A program made the translations under genes and the position numbers. From positions 124,001 to 188,000 of the forward strand of contig NZ_BAABRU010000007.1 of the NCBI RefSeq assembly GCF_039545135.1: 64,000 nt of DNA, given 5' to 3'. The stretch is from Herpetosiphon gulosus (GTDB lineage: Bacteria; Chloroflexota; Chloroflexia; Chloroflexales; Herpetosiphonaceae). The notes under the pieces are model-generated. The model had not been told where the DNA came from. It ran no database searches and was given only the letters and a program-made list of their open reading frames with translations. Positions 50,888-59,995 of the stretch are shown here, one piece after another (position 1 is the first letter of the stretch; every line of letters begins with the position of its first letter).

Positions 50888-51572
50888 ACCAACATTATGG
50901 CAAGCTGCTTGGGCAGTTGCCTATAAAGATTTACAAATTGAGTTGCGCACGCGCTATGCCCTGAATGCCATGGCCTTATTTGCAGTCACAACTGCGGTGA
51001 TGGTCAGCTTTCGTTTGGGGCCATTGGGCCTAAGCCGTGATCCACGTTCGGCAGCAACCTTGGCCGTGCTCTTGTGGATTGCGATCTTTTTTGCGGCGAT
51101 GAATGGCTTGGCTCGCACGTTTGTACGCGAGGAAGAAGCTCATACCGCAACCTTATTGCGCTTAAATGTGCCAGCGTTGGCCGTCTATTTGGGCAAACTC
51201 TTGGTCAATTTGTTGATTTTGGCCTTGCTCGAAACACTGGTAACCTTGCTGTTTATTGGCTTGTTGAATGTTACGATTGCCAAAGTTGGTTTGTTTCTAG
51301 CCACCCTCAGTTTAGGCGGAGTCGCCTTGGCCGGAGCAACCACTATTTTAGCAACTTTAGTCGCCAAGGCCGATGGCAAAGGTTCGTTATTTACGATTTT
51401 GGCCTTTCCCTTGGTGCTGCCATTATTGATTATCGCGGTTGAAACAACCGAATTAGCATTGAGCGGCGGAACATGGGGTTCAGCTGGGAGCGGTTTGCAA
51501 CTGCTTGCGGCCTATACCATCGCTGAACATGTGGCCGCGCTCTGGCTGTTTGAACGAGTTTGGGAAGCCTAA
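50880..51572 (+). CDS. ccmB: Heme exporter membrane protein CcmB
   Basis: The 230-residue protein has six hydrophobic segments. CcmB markers include KDLQIELRTRYALNAMALFAVTTAVMVSF, LWIAIFFAAMNGLARTFVREEE and KLLVNLLILALLETLV..ILAFPLVLPLLIIAV. It forms the membrane partner of CcmA. Start overlaps ccmA; ccmC follows 26 bases later. Confidence 0.92.
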   Translation: MAKPTLWQAAWAVAYKDLQIELRTRYALNAMALFAVTTAVMVSFRLGPLGLSRDPRSAATLAVLLWIAIFFAAMNGLARTFVREEEAHTATLLRLNVPALAVYLGKLLVNLLILALLETLVTLLFIGLLNVTIAKVGLFLATLSLGGVALAGATTILATLVAKADGKGSLFTILAFPLVLPLLIIAVETTELALSGGTWGSAGSGLQLLAAYTIAEHVAALWLFERVWEA

Positions 51573-51598
51573 AACTCTACTGGTGGGAACAATTAAGC

Positions 51599-52561
51599 AT
51601 GCTTGCGACAACCTTTAAGTGGTTTACTGGAATTTGGCTCGCCTTGGTCAGCCTAGCGATGTTCTTGTGGGTGCCGGCTCACGAGGGCTTGGGCAACGTT
51701 GGGCGAATTGTGATTGTGCATGTGCCAACAGGCTGGCTAACCAGTGTAGCCTTTTTGTTTTCGGCAATTTATAGCTGGCGCTACCTGCGCAATGGCCGCG
51801 CCCGCGACGATGCTTTGGCCTTGGCTGCGGCAGAGTTGGGCTTGATTTTTAGTATTCTGGCAACGGTAACTGGCTCGATGTTTGCCAAAGTAGTGTGGGG
51901 AACTTACTGGAATTGGGACCCACGCGAGACCGCAATTGCTGCATTAATGTTGATTTATGCGGCCTATTTCGCCTTGCGTACCTCGATTGAAGATCGCCAA
52001 CGCCAACGCTATCTTGGCTCGATCTATGCCCTGCTGGCGTTTGTGGCTGTGCCATTTTTGATCTTTGTGATTCCACGGGTCACCGATGATACGCTGCACC
52101 CCAATTGTGCCATTTTGAATACACCTAATTGCCAAGGCATTCAATTAACCGAAAATGGGCGAATTATTGGCACAATTGAGGATTTTAAAGTTGAATTGCT
52201 GGGCATCGAGCAACAAGCTGATCTAACGGTTGCTACGGTCAGTATTTTATCGAATGGCACAAATTACACACTCAAACCGTCATTTAATCGGGCCAGCAAT
52301 AAACCCGAAGCCATTGAGCGCTTGCCCGAAACCTTGCGCGATGTACAAATCAAGCGGTTAAGTGGCGAGCCAGGCAATCAAACGGTCGAAATTGCGATCG
52401 CCAACACAGGCAATATTGGCCTGCTAACCGAGCAACGCACCCTGCTAACCTTCTTTGCCAGCTTATTTGGCTTTACGCTGCTGTTCTTCTGGCTCTGGTG
52501 GTTACGCGCCGATGTGCTCGATATCAACGAACAATTACTACAACAAGGAATCACGATATGA
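51599..52561 (+). CDS. ccmC: Heme-handling protein CcmC with a large extracytoplasmic insertion
   Basis: The 320-residue protein has six membrane helices. The heme-ligand His sits in IVHVPTGW (H41) and the WWD-type motif is VWGTYWNWDPRETA (about 99-113). Residues 168-278 form an extra soluble segment between helices 5 and 6, containing Cys170 and Cys178 and beta-strand-like sequence. E. coli CcmC is about 245 residues and has only a short loop there. ATG 51599 is chosen; an upstream TTG at 51560 would overlap ccmB. The stop overlaps ccmD (ATGA). CcmC presents heme to CcmE. Confidence 0.9.
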   Translation: MLATTFKWFTGIWLALVSLAMFLWVPAHEGLGNVGRIVIVHVPTGWLTSVAFLFSAIYSWRYLRNGRARDDALALAAAELGLIFSILATVTGSMFAKVVWGTYWNWDPRETAIAALMLIYAAYFALRTSIEDRQRQRYLGSIYALLAFVAVPFLIFVIPRVTDDTLHPNCAILNTPNCQGIQLTENGRIIGTIEDFKVELLGIEQQADLTVATVSILSNGTNYTLKPSFNRASNKPEAIERLPETLRDVQIKRLSGEPGNQTVEIAIANTGNIGLLTEQRTLLTFFASLFGFTLLFFWLWWLRADVLDINEQLLQQGITI

Positions 52562-52782
52562 ATGGATTAACCGACCCAGGCTTAGCCATGTATGTGGCAG
52601 CGGCGGTAACCTTGGTGGTTTGGCTGGGCATTTTTGCCTATTTGCTAAAGATTGATCGCCAAGCCAAAGCCTTACGCCAAGCCTTGCAAGAACGCCAAGC
52701 CAATCCAGCCAATCAAACCAGCAATGCCCCGATTCGGCCAGAACGGGTCAGCCCAGAGCGCAAGGAGACTAGCAATGTCTGA
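52558..52782 (+). CDS. ccmD: CcmD-like small membrane protein
   Basis: The 74-residue protein has one membrane helix (about 9-30: MYVAAAVTLVVWLGIFAYLLKID), then a basic, Gln/Pro-rich cytoplasmic tail. Length, topology and position between ccmC and ccmE identify it; sequence alone would not. CcmD helps release holo-CcmE from CcmABC. Both ends overlap neighbours by 4 and 8 bases. Confidence 0.82.
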   Translation: MNGLTDPGLAMYVAAAVTLVVWLGIFAYLLKIDRQAKALRQALQERQANPANQTSNAPIRPERVSPERKETSNV

Positions 52783-53176
52783 AGTTAAACCACGTTTTCG
52801 CTTAAAACCACTCCATATCGTTGGGATTGCCCTGTTAATGCTGGCAGGTTGGTTGGGCTTTACCTCGATGGGTGATTCACTAACTCCTTATGTCAATGTG
52901 ACCGAGGCCAAAGCCAGCGGGCGCAATGTCCAAGTCATGGGTTACCCGCAAAATCAAGGCACGGTTGAATCAGGTTCATTCCGCTTTACCATGCGTGATG
53001 AAATGGGTCAACCAATCGAAGTACTGTATCGCCAGCCCAAGCCAGGCAATTTTGATCAAGCGATTAGCGTGGTGGCAATTGGCGCATTTGATGAAAGCCA
53101 AGGCATTTTTGTGGCCGACGATTTGTTGGTCAAATGCCCATCGAAGTATCAAGAAGATACCCAAGCTGCCAAGTAG
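52775..53176 (+). CDS. ccmE: Heme chaperone CcmE, CxxxY variant
   Basis: The 133-residue protein has one N-terminal anchor (about 12-30) and an OB-fold domain (SGRNVQVMGYPQNQGTVESGSFRFTMRDEMGQPIEVLYRQPKPGNF). The heme-attachment motif, HxxxY in proteobacteria, reads C121-P-S-K-Y125 here (DLLVKCPSKYQ). This is the CxxxY form reported in archaea, Desulfovibrio and some Gram-positives. Heme would thus attach through Cys. AAGGAG precedes ATG 52775. CcmE carries heme from CcmC to CcmF. Confidence 0.93.
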   Translation: MSEVKPRFRLKPLHIVGIALLMLAGWLGFTSMGDSLTPYVNVTEAKASGRNVQVMGYPQNQGTVESGSFRFTMRDEMGQPIEVLYRQPKPGNFDQAISVVAIGAFDESQGIFVADDLLVKCPSKYQEDTQAAK

Positions 53177-53234
53177 GTCGCAAGGCTGGGGTTTGTGCTA
53201 ACCCCAGCTATCAATCCAAACCAGAGGATCATCC

Positions 53235-55580
53235 ATGAATTTGTTTATGTTTGGCACGTTGCTGCTGGTTGTGGCGTTAGTTGCCGCTTTCACCGCCACC
53301 ACTTCCTATACATTGCTGATTGCAGGCCAGCGCACCGCCTTGAGTTGGGGCCGTTGGAGCGTGCGGATCGCCGCAGTTTCAATCCTTGTGGCTTCGCTGC
53401 TGCTCTTGGCGTTGTTCTATTTTGGGCGCTACGAGTTCGATTATGTTTATAACTACTCATCGAACGATTTAGAGCTACGCTACAAACTTTCGGCGCTCTG
53501 GGCTGGCCAACAAGGCTCATTTATGATTTGGGCTTTGGTTGGCTTGTTGGCAGCGCCGTTGTTGCTACGCCGCTCACGCGAGTTTGAGCCGTTTGTGCTC
53601 ATGCCCTTGATGGCGGTGCAAGTAGCAATTATCAGCTTTATGTTGATCAACAATCCATTTGCCTTGCGCTTCGATGTTGCCAAACAAATCATCTATGCTG
53701 AAGATGGGCGTGGCTTGAACGAGCTGCTGCACAACCCATGGATGGTGATTCACCCACCTATTTTGTTCTTGGGCTATGGCTTGTTGGCAATTCCATTTGC
53801 CTATGCCATCGCTGGGCTGTGGCGGCGCGATTATGATGGTTGGGTCAAAGCAGCCTTGCCATGGACAATTACTGCGTGGGTTGTCTTGACGACTGCATTA
53901 ACCCTTGGTGGTTATTGGGCCTACGAAACCTTGGGTTGGGGTGGCTACTGGGCATGGGACCCAGTGGAAAACTCATCGCTCTTGCCATGGCTGACCGTGA
54001 CGGCCTTGCTCCACGGGATGTTGGTGCAACGCGCCCATGGTGGTTTGCGTCGCGCTAACTTTAGCCTAGCAATTGTGACCTATGGCTTGGTCATGTATGC
54101 CTCATTCCTGACTCGTTCGGGGGTTTTGGGCGATTTTTCGGTGCACTCATTTACCGAAGATGGCCTTGGCACGACCATGGCAGCAGTTTTGGTAGTTGGT
54201 TTAGTGGTTTCGCTAGGCATTTTCTTCCAGCGCTGGCGTGATGTACCAATCAGCAAACTCTCGGAAAGCCTATTTTCCCGTGATAGTTTGTTTGTGCTGG
54301 GCATGTTTTGTCTGGTCATTATCACGCTGATTGTGGGCCTTGGCACGTCAATGCCCTTGTTCTCCAAAACGCCGATTTTGCGCGATGGCCTACGCACGAC
54401 GTTTGCCAAAGCCTTCGATATTGCCGCGAGCCAAGATGGCCGCTTTAGCTTGCAACCAAGCTTTTTCCGCACCGTCACACCGCCGTTTGGCTTGGTCGTG
54501 ATTGGTTTAATGACTATGGCTCCTTTGCTTGGTTGGCGCGGCGGCAACATACGCAAATTTATTTTTGCCCTACGCTTGCCAGCGATTTTGGCAGTAGTGG
54601 CTACAGTGGTTGGCTTGTTGCTTGGCGTGCGCAAACCACTCTCACTGGCCTACCTTGGGCTGGGTAGTTTGGGGCTTGGGGTCAATATCTTGATGATCGT
54701 GCGCACAGTGCGTGGCGGCTGGATGCGGATCGGCGGTTATGCAGCCCATATCGGCGCAGCTCTGCTGGTAATTGGCTTCGTCGGATCGTCGGCCTATAGC
54801 TCGCCCGACATCAATATGACCATTCCCTTGAATACGACCCAAACCGCCTTTGGCCATAAAATTACCTTCGAAGGCTATGCAACCCGCACCAACAACCAAG
54901 GAGCCGAAAAAGGCGTGATCGATTTGGCGGTGCAACGCGGTGATGGCGAGGTGCAAGATGCTGCACCACAGTTGTATCTCAACCCACGCGATGGCCAATG
55001 GATCAGCAACCCAGCGATTATTCGCGAATGGTGGGGCGATTTATATATCTCGCCTGGTAAATATTTGGCCGCCAGTGATCCCAATTTGTTAACCTTGGCT
55101 CAAGGCCAAAAAGGCAGCGTCGGCCCCTATAGTTTTGTGTTTCAAAACTTCGATTATAGCCTGCCCGAGGACCACACTGGTGCCGAAGCCCAAACCGATG
55201 AGATTACGATCAAAGCGCGTTTGACCTTCTACGATGAGGCGGGTAAAGCCACGACGATCGAGCCAGGTTTACGCGCCGTTGCCAACGTGGGCAATCAACC
55301 TGAGCCATATACCTTAGCTGATGGCAACCAAGTGTTGATTTCAGCCTTAAGCTTGGAAAATCGCCAAGTGCAATTGCAAATTGTTGGGCTTGATTTACCA
55401 GTTTTGCCTGAACGGGCTGATATTTTTGTCAGCACCAAACCAGCGGTTGGCTTGGTTTGGGTTGGCACAGTGGTGATGACGCTTGGTGGCTCGTTGGCTG
55501 CCACACGGCGCTTTATCGAACATGCCACCAAACGCCATGCCCAAGCAAGCGTACCCGAGGCCGCAACCCAAGCCGCCTAA
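53235..55580 (+). CDS. ccmF: Cytochrome c heme lyase subunit CcmF
   Basis: The 781-residue protein has about 14-15 membrane helices. The tryptophan-rich heme motif is LGWGGYWAWDPVENSSLLPWL (about 232-252). Conserved histidines for the b-type heme and for P-His lie in HNPWMVIHPPILFLGYG and ALLHGMLVQ. A large external domain (about 515-745) precedes the last helix. It ligates heme from CcmE to apo-cytochromes. AGAGGATC precedes the ATG. Length is slightly above the E. coli protein. Confidence 0.95.
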   Translation: MNLFMFGTLLLVVALVAAFTATTSYTLLIAGQRTALSWGRWSVRIAAVSILVASLLLLALFYFGRYEFDYVYNYSSNDLELRYKLSALWAGQQGSFMIWALVGLLAAPLLLRRSREFEPFVLMPLMAVQVAIISFMLINNPFALRFDVAKQIIYAEDGRGLNELLHNPWMVIHPPILFLGYGLLAIPFAYAIAGLWRRDYDGWVKAALPWTITAWVVLTTALTLGGYWAYETLGWGGYWAWDPVENSSLLPWLTVTALLHGMLVQRAHGGLRRANFSLAIVTYGLVMYASFLTRSGVLGDFSVHSFTEDGLGTTMAAVLVVGLVVSLGIFFQRWRDVPISKLSESLFSRDSLFVLGMFCLVIITLIVGLGTSMPLFSKTPILRDGLRTTFAKAFDIAASQDGRFSLQPSFFRTVTPPFGLVVIGLMTMAPLLGWRGGNIRKFIFALRLPAILAVVATVVGLLLGVRKPLSLAYLGLGSLGLGVNILMIVRTVRGGWMRIGGYAAHIGAALLVIGFVGSSAYSSPDINMTIPLNTTQTAFGHKITFEGYATRTNNQGAEKGVIDLAVQRGDGEVQDAAPQLYLNPRDGQWISNPAIIREWWGDLYISPGKYLAASDPNLLTLAQGQKGSVGPYSFVFQNFDYSLPEDHTGAEAQTDEITIKARLTFYDEAGKATTIEPGLRAVANVGNQPEPYTLADGNQVLISALSLENRQVQLQIVGLDLPVLPERADIFVSTKPAVGLVWVGTVVMTLGGSLAATRRFIEHATKRHAQASVPEAATQAA

Positions 55581-55594
55581 TCGCGTACTAGCTT

Positions 55595-55704
55595 CCCTCA
55601 CCCCCTAACCCCCTCTCCCGCCCAGCGAGCGAGGGGAAGCACTTCAATCATGAGGTTGGAACTCCCCTCGCCCGCCGCCGTGGGCGAGGGGTCGAGGGTG
55701 AGGG
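55595..55704 (+). repeat. Palindromic CCCTCACCCC element, copy 6
   Basis: This 110-bp unit has ends CCCTCACCCC and GAGGGTGAGGG. Its inner hairpins are CCGCCCAGCGAGCGAGGGG and CCCCTCGCCC/GGGCGAGGGG. It lies between ccmF and the TPR gene, so the element interrupts an otherwise continuous cluster. Confidence 0.85.
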
Positions 55705-55803
55705 AACATAATTGTTCATGCAAAAAACCATGACAACCTAATTGATAATAACCGCTGCGGATGCAAGCAGCGTTTGCATCCGTAGCTAGCGAGTTTAAAC
55801 AGA

Positions 55804-56574
55804 ATGTCGGAACAACCCGATAAATTAGATTATCGCCCGCTGCCCTCGCGGCGTGGCAATACCACAATTAAACCCATTGACGTGGAACGAGCAGTGCGTT
55901 GGCGCTGGCTGAATGGCTGGCTAGTGTTGGTGATTACAACCGCACTGGTGATTAGCGGAACTGGCGGCTTAATTTGGATTAACACCCGTCCGCCAGCCGA
56001 GACCGCCCCGCAACAAATGCCGCTATTTGCCTCGACGATTTTGAGCGAAATTAGCGACCCGAATGTGCGCGATCAACTGCTAGCACTTGATGCGAGTACC
56101 TCCCAAGCCCAAAGTGTAATCAATCAAAACCCGCGTGATCCCAACGGCTGGATTATGCTTGGCCATGCCCATTATGATTTTATTCAGATGATTTATGAGC
56201 ATGCCCCCAACGGCCAAGCCTATGTGCAAAACCTCAGCCGTTGGATTCAAGCCAGCGATGCCTATTCGCAAGCCTTGGCCTTGGATAACTTCCAACCGCT
56301 AATCCGTTCCGATCGAGCGGTGGCCTTGGCACGCTATGGAATTGGCTTTGGCAACCCCTTTTATAGCGAACAAGCCCTCGCAGAAGCTGAAACCGCCTTG
56401 GCCCAAGATGATCAGACCTTGCTGGTGTTGCTGAATGTGGGGCGTGTTTATGCCTTATTGCCTGAACCACGCATGGCTGATGCCGAGCGTTTATGGCGAA
56501 AAGTTATTGAACTTGGCCCAACCAGTTTGCAGGCCCAATTAGCCCAAAGCCTGCTTGATGGAGCCAAGCCCTAG
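55804..56574 (+). CDS. Membrane-anchored TPR protein (CcmI/NrfG-like)
   Basis: The 256-residue protein has a basic cytoplasmic start, a membrane helix (about 37-59) and TPR-like helices outside (QSVINQNPRDPNGWIMLGHAHYDF; WIQASDAYSQALALDNFQPLIRSDRAVALARYG; ALAEAETALAQDDQTLLVLLNVGRVYAL). The layout matches CcmI/NrfG, which hold apo-cytochrome c for the heme lyase. No CxxC is present, so it does not replace CcmH. It lies between ccmF and the thioredoxin gene, 11 bases before the latter. Confidence 0.85.
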   Translation: MSEQPDKLDYRPLPSRRGNTTIKPIDVERAVRWRWLNGWLVLVITTALVISGTGGLIWINTRPPAETAPQQMPLFASTILSEISDPNVRDQLLALDASTSQAQSVINQNPRDPNGWIMLGHAHYDFIQMIYEHAPNGQAYVQNLSRWIQASDAYSQALALDNFQPLIRSDRAVALARYGIGFGNPFYSEQALAEAETALAQDDQTLLVLLNVGRVYALLPEPRMADAERLWRKVIELGPTSLQAQLAQSLLDGAKP

Positions 56575-56585
56575 GAGCAATCATC

Positions 56586-57152
56586 ATGACCAGCGAATCT
56601 GAAACCAGCGTCAAGCAAGGCCTTTCACGCAAAGAATGGCTTTGGTTGGGAGCAGGCATTGTCGTCGCAATTATCGTTATCGCGACAGTGGCAATCTTAA
56701 CGAGTGGCGGTAGTAAACCGCAAACCGTGGTTGGTATCGATCGACCAGTGCCTAATATGGTGCTCAAAACGGTTGACGGTGGCAGCTTTAACCCGACGGA
56801 ATATAAGGGCAAACCTATAATTATTAATTTTTGGGCCTCGTGGTGCGAGCCATGCAAGGAAGAAATGCCCGCGTTGGTGCGCACAGCCGAACGCTATGGT
56901 GATAAAATCGCCGTCGTTGGCATCAACCTAACTGATCAAGATAACGATCAGGAAATTCGGCGCTTTATTCAGCGCTACGCCGTAACCTACCCGATTGCGC
57001 TTGATAACGAGCGGGTTGCCCAACAAGCATTTGGGATTTTTAATATTCCTGTTACTTTTTTTATTGATTCTGAAGGCATTATTCGGTATACTCGGATTAA
57101 TGCGATTACAGAGTCTGAGATGGATCATGTATTATCGGAATTATTGCCCTAA
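56586..57152 (+). CDS. Membrane-anchored thioredoxin-like protein (TlpA/ResA/CcmG)
   Basis: The 188-residue protein has a membrane anchor (about 20-39) and an extracytoplasmic thioredoxin domain (VPNMVLKTVDGGSFNPTEYKGKPIIINFWASWCEPCKEEMPAL) with active cysteines C87 and C90. The cis-Pro region is FNIPVTFFIDSEG. In this setting it most likely keeps the CxxCH cysteines of apo-cytochromes reduced (CcmG/ResA role). AGGAG lies before the ATG. Confidence 0.93.
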   Translation: MTSESETSVKQGLSRKEWLWLGAGIVVAIIVIATVAILTSGGSKPQTVVGIDRPVPNMVLKTVDGGSFNPTEYKGKPIIINFWASWCEPCKEEMPALVRTAERYGDKIAVVGINLTDQDNDQEIRRFIQRYAVTYPIALDNERVAQQAFGIFNIPVTFFIDSEGIIRYTRINAITESEMDHVLSELLP

Positions 57153-57190
57153 AAAATCGGGTTAGTGTTTTTGGAGAGGATCTCTCACTT

Positions 57191-57871
57191 ATGGAACAAC
57201 CGTTAATTTTAGTTGTAGACGATGAACCCGATGTTGCCCAGTTGTTGTCGTTGCAATTGACCATGGAAAAATATCGGGTTCAAATTGCCTACGACGGTCC
57301 AACCGCCATCGAGTATGTCCGCTCACTCACACCCGATTTAATTATCTTGGATGTGATGTTGCCTGCCATGGACGGCTACGAAACCTGCCGTCGGATTCGC
57401 GAGTTCAGCAATGTGCCCATTTTGATGCTGACCGCCAATATTCAAGACCAACAAATTGTCTCAGGTTTGGATAGTGGGGCCGATGATTATGTCACCAAGC
57501 CCTATAGCCCAAGCCAATTGCTGGCACGGGTTCGCGCTTTGTTGCGCCGGATTCCACCGCAACGGCCAATTATCACCGCAGGCGAAGGCTTGATGGTGCT
57601 CGATCGCCAGCGCCGCGAGTTGAAAGTCAAAGATAAAGTGATTGATCTCACGCCAACCGAATATCAATTGTTGATTTTATTGGCTGATAGTGTTGGTCAA
57701 GTTGTGCCGCACGAAAAATTGCTTGGCTCGATTTGGGGCAGTGGCAAAGAATCAGATCACGATTCGCTGAAAGTTTATATCTGGCATTTACGGCGTAAAT
57801 TAGAGGACAATCCTCGTCAGCCGAAAATTCTGCTGACCGAATGGGGTGTTGGCTATCGCCTAGCTGAGTAA
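57191..57871 (+). CDS. OmpR/PhoB-family response regulator
   Basis: The 226-residue protein has a receiver domain with DDE (10-12), phospho-acceptor D54 and K104 (VTKPYSPS). A winged-helix DNA-binding domain follows (KDKVIDLTPTEYQLLILLADSVGQVVPHEKLLGSIWG..DSLKVYIWHLRRKLEDNPRQPKILLTEWGVGYRLAE). GGAGAGGAT precedes the ATG. No histidine kinase is beside it; the GAF kinase at 60.8 kb is of the NarL-partner type and would not be its usual partner. The gene directly follows the cytochrome c cluster. Confidence 0.95.
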   Translation: MEQPLILVVDDEPDVAQLLSLQLTMEKYRVQIAYDGPTAIEYVRSLTPDLIILDVMLPAMDGYETCRRIREFSNVPILMLTANIQDQQIVSGLDSGADDYVTKPYSPSQLLARVRALLRRIPPQRPIITAGEGLMVLDRQRRELKVKDKVIDLTPTEYQLLILLADSVGQVVPHEKLLGSIWGSGKESDHDSLKVYIWHLRRKLEDNPRQPKILLTEWGVGYRLAE

Positions 57872-57897
57872 TCTGGTTTGCTTGTGGATTGAGGAAT

Positions 57898-57937
57898 AAG
57901 CGGCACGATCAACGAGGATCGCGCCGCTTTGGCATTT
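57898..57937 (+). terminator. Terminator after the response regulator gene
   Basis: AAGCGGC-CGATC and GATCG-GCCGCTT pair with one A/C mismatch and a 6-base loop (57898-57929); GGCATTTT follows. Confidence 0.75.
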
Positions 57938-58045
57938 TAGCAGCACCACACTGAACATGCACAGTCAATAGGTGTGCGCCTCAAGACTGATAGCCAAAAC
58001 TTAAAGCAATGGTATGATGTGTGAAACCTTGAGGAGCACCCGCTA

Positions 58046-59995
58046 ATGTCTGTCTTAATTGCCAATAATCTCGGCAAATGGTTTGGAGCCGAACAAATAT
58101 TTGAAGCTGTCTCGTTCCAAGTGGCTCGTGGCGACAAAATCGCCTTGGTTGGGGTCAATGGTGCGGGCAAATCTACGTTAATGAAAATTATCGCTGGCAT
58201 CGATAGTTCCAGCGAAGGTTCATTACATCGCTCACGCGGTTTGCGCGTGACCTACCAAGCTCAAGAAGCGACGTTCGCTGCCGATTCGACCTTGGAGCGC
58301 GAAGCTCATGCCGCCTTTGCTGCACTGAGCAGCATCGAAGACGAAATGCGCCAGCTCGAAGTCACGATCGCTAATCCCGATGATCCCCAATGGGAGCAGG
58401 CCATGGAACGTTATGGCGAGTTACAACATCGCTATGAGCATGCTGGCGGTTATGAAAAAGAGCATCGGATCACCCGTACCATCCAAGGTTTGGGCTTTAC
58501 TGATGCTCAATGGACGCAGCCAATCGCTCAGTTTAGTGGTGGCCAACGCACCCGTGCCGCGCTTGCCATAGCCCTGCTAGGCGATCCCGATATTCTGTTG
58601 CTCGATGAGCCAACCAACCACTTGGATATGGCAGCCTTGGAATGGCTCGAAGAATTTTTGCGCGATTGGGATGGAACATTAATTGTGATTTCCCACGACC
58701 GCTACTTCCTTGATCGCGTTTCTAACCGCACCTGGGAAATGGAATGGGGTCGCTTGCAAGATTACGCCGCATCCTATTCTAAATATCAAACGATCAAAGC
58801 CGAGCGCATGGAGCGTTTAGCCAAAGAGTTTGAAGCCCAGCAGCAGCAAATCGCTAAAACCGAGGAGTTTATTCGCCGCTTCAAGGCTGGGGTTCGCGCC
58901 CGCGAAGCCAAAGGCCGCGAACGCCGACTTAACCGCTTTAAAGAAGGCTGGAATAGTATCCATGGCCATGTTAAAGCGATTGAAGGCCCGCAACGCCGCA
59001 AAGAACTCAAATTTGCTTTGCAGACCAATCTTCGTTCTGGTGATGTGGTGCTGGCCCTCGATCAATTGGGGGTTGGCTATACCAATAATGGTCAAACTAC
59101 CACCTTGCTGCAATTTGATGAATTGTATGTGATGCGCGGTGAACGGGTAGCCTTGCTTGGGCCAAATGGCAGCGGCAAATCAACCTTGCTCAAAACTGTG
59201 GTCGATCAACTCAAGCCCTTGGCTGGCAGCTTTGAGGTTGGAGCCAACGTGCAGCTTGGCTATTATGCCCAAGGTCACGAAGGCCTCGAGTTCAGCAACA
59301 CGATTTTGGATGAAGTGCTGCGGCATAACCCGCAAATGGGCGAAACCAGGGCACGCACCATGCTTGGCAACTTCTTGTTTACCAGCGATGATGTGTTCAA
59401 GCAAATTCGCGATCTTTCGGGTGGCGAACGTTCGCGGGTGGCATTATCACAGTTGATGCTTAACGGCGGCAACTTCTTGATGCTCGACGAACCAACCAAC
59501 CACTTGGATATTCAGGCCCGCGAGGCGCTTGAAGGCGTACTTAACGATTTTAATGGTACATTACTGTTTGTCTCGCACGACCGCTATTTTATCGATGCAG
59601 TCGCTGATACCTTGTGGTTAGTCAACGACGATGGCAGCATTACGCGCTTTCCAGGCAATTATTCGGCGCTGGCTGCTCAGCGGGAAAACGAACGTCGCGC
59701 TGCCGAAGCCGCCGCGCTCGAAGCCAAACGCGCTGCCGAACGCCAAACCAAAGCCAACAAAGCCAATCCAACGCCTGTTCCAGCTAGCGCTAAGCGCCAA
59801 CTACAAAATCTTGAGCGCGAAATTGCCAGCCTAGAGCAACGCAAAGCCGCGCTTGATGCCGAAATTATGCAAGCATCAATCAAGCAAGATAGTCGCAAAA
59901 TTGGCGAGCTTGGCACGCAATATGCCGCGCTCGAAAACCAACTCAGCGATTATTACACCCGCTGGGAGCAATTGGCCGAAGAAGTTGGAGCTTAA
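58046..59995 (+). CDS. ABC-F family ATPase (ribosome-associated, Uup/YdiF type)
   Basis: The 649-residue protein has two ABC domains and no membrane segments. Walker A motifs are GVNGAGKSTLMK (about 35-46) and GPNGSGKSTLLK (about 372-383). Signatures are FSGGQRTRAALA and LSGGERSRVALSQ, each followed by LLLDEPTNHLDM / LMLDEPTNHLDI. The inter-domain linker is charged and helical (ERLAKEFEAQQQQIAKTEEFIRRFK). The C-terminal coiled coil (QLQNLEREIASLEQRKAALDAEIMQ) fits the Uup/YdiF subgroup. ABC-F proteins act on the ribosome to relieve stalling or antibiotics. GAGGAG precedes the ATG. Confidence 0.95.
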   Translation: MSVLIANNLGKWFGAEQIFEAVSFQVARGDKIALVGVNGAGKSTLMKIIAGIDSSSEGSLHRSRGLRVTYQAQEATFAADSTLEREAHAAFAALSSIEDEMRQLEVTIANPDDPQWEQAMERYGELQHRYEHAGGYEKEHRITRTIQGLGFTDAQWTQPIAQFSGGQRTRAALAIALLGDPDILLLDEPTNHLDMAALEWLEEFLRDWDGTLIVISHDRYFLDRVSNRTWEMEWGRLQDYAASYSKYQTIKAERMERLAKEFEAQQQQIAKTEEFIRRFKAGVRAREAKGRERRLNRFKEGWNSIHGHVKAIEGPQRRKELKFALQTNLRSGDVVLALDQLGVGYTNNGQTTTLLQFDELYVMRGERVALLGPNGSGKSTLLKTVVDQLKPLAGSFEVGANVQLGYYAQGHEGLEFSNTILDEVLRHNPQMGETRARTMLGNFLFTSDDVFKQIRDLSGGERSRVALSQLMLNGGNFLMLDEPTNHLDIQAREALEGVLNDFNGTLLFVSHDRYFIDAVADTLWLVNDDGSITRFPGNYSALAAQRENERRAAEAAALEAKRAAERQTKANKANPTPVPASAKRQLQNLEREIASLEQRKAALDAEIMQASIKQDSRKIGELGTQYAALENQLSDYYTRWEQLAEEVGA

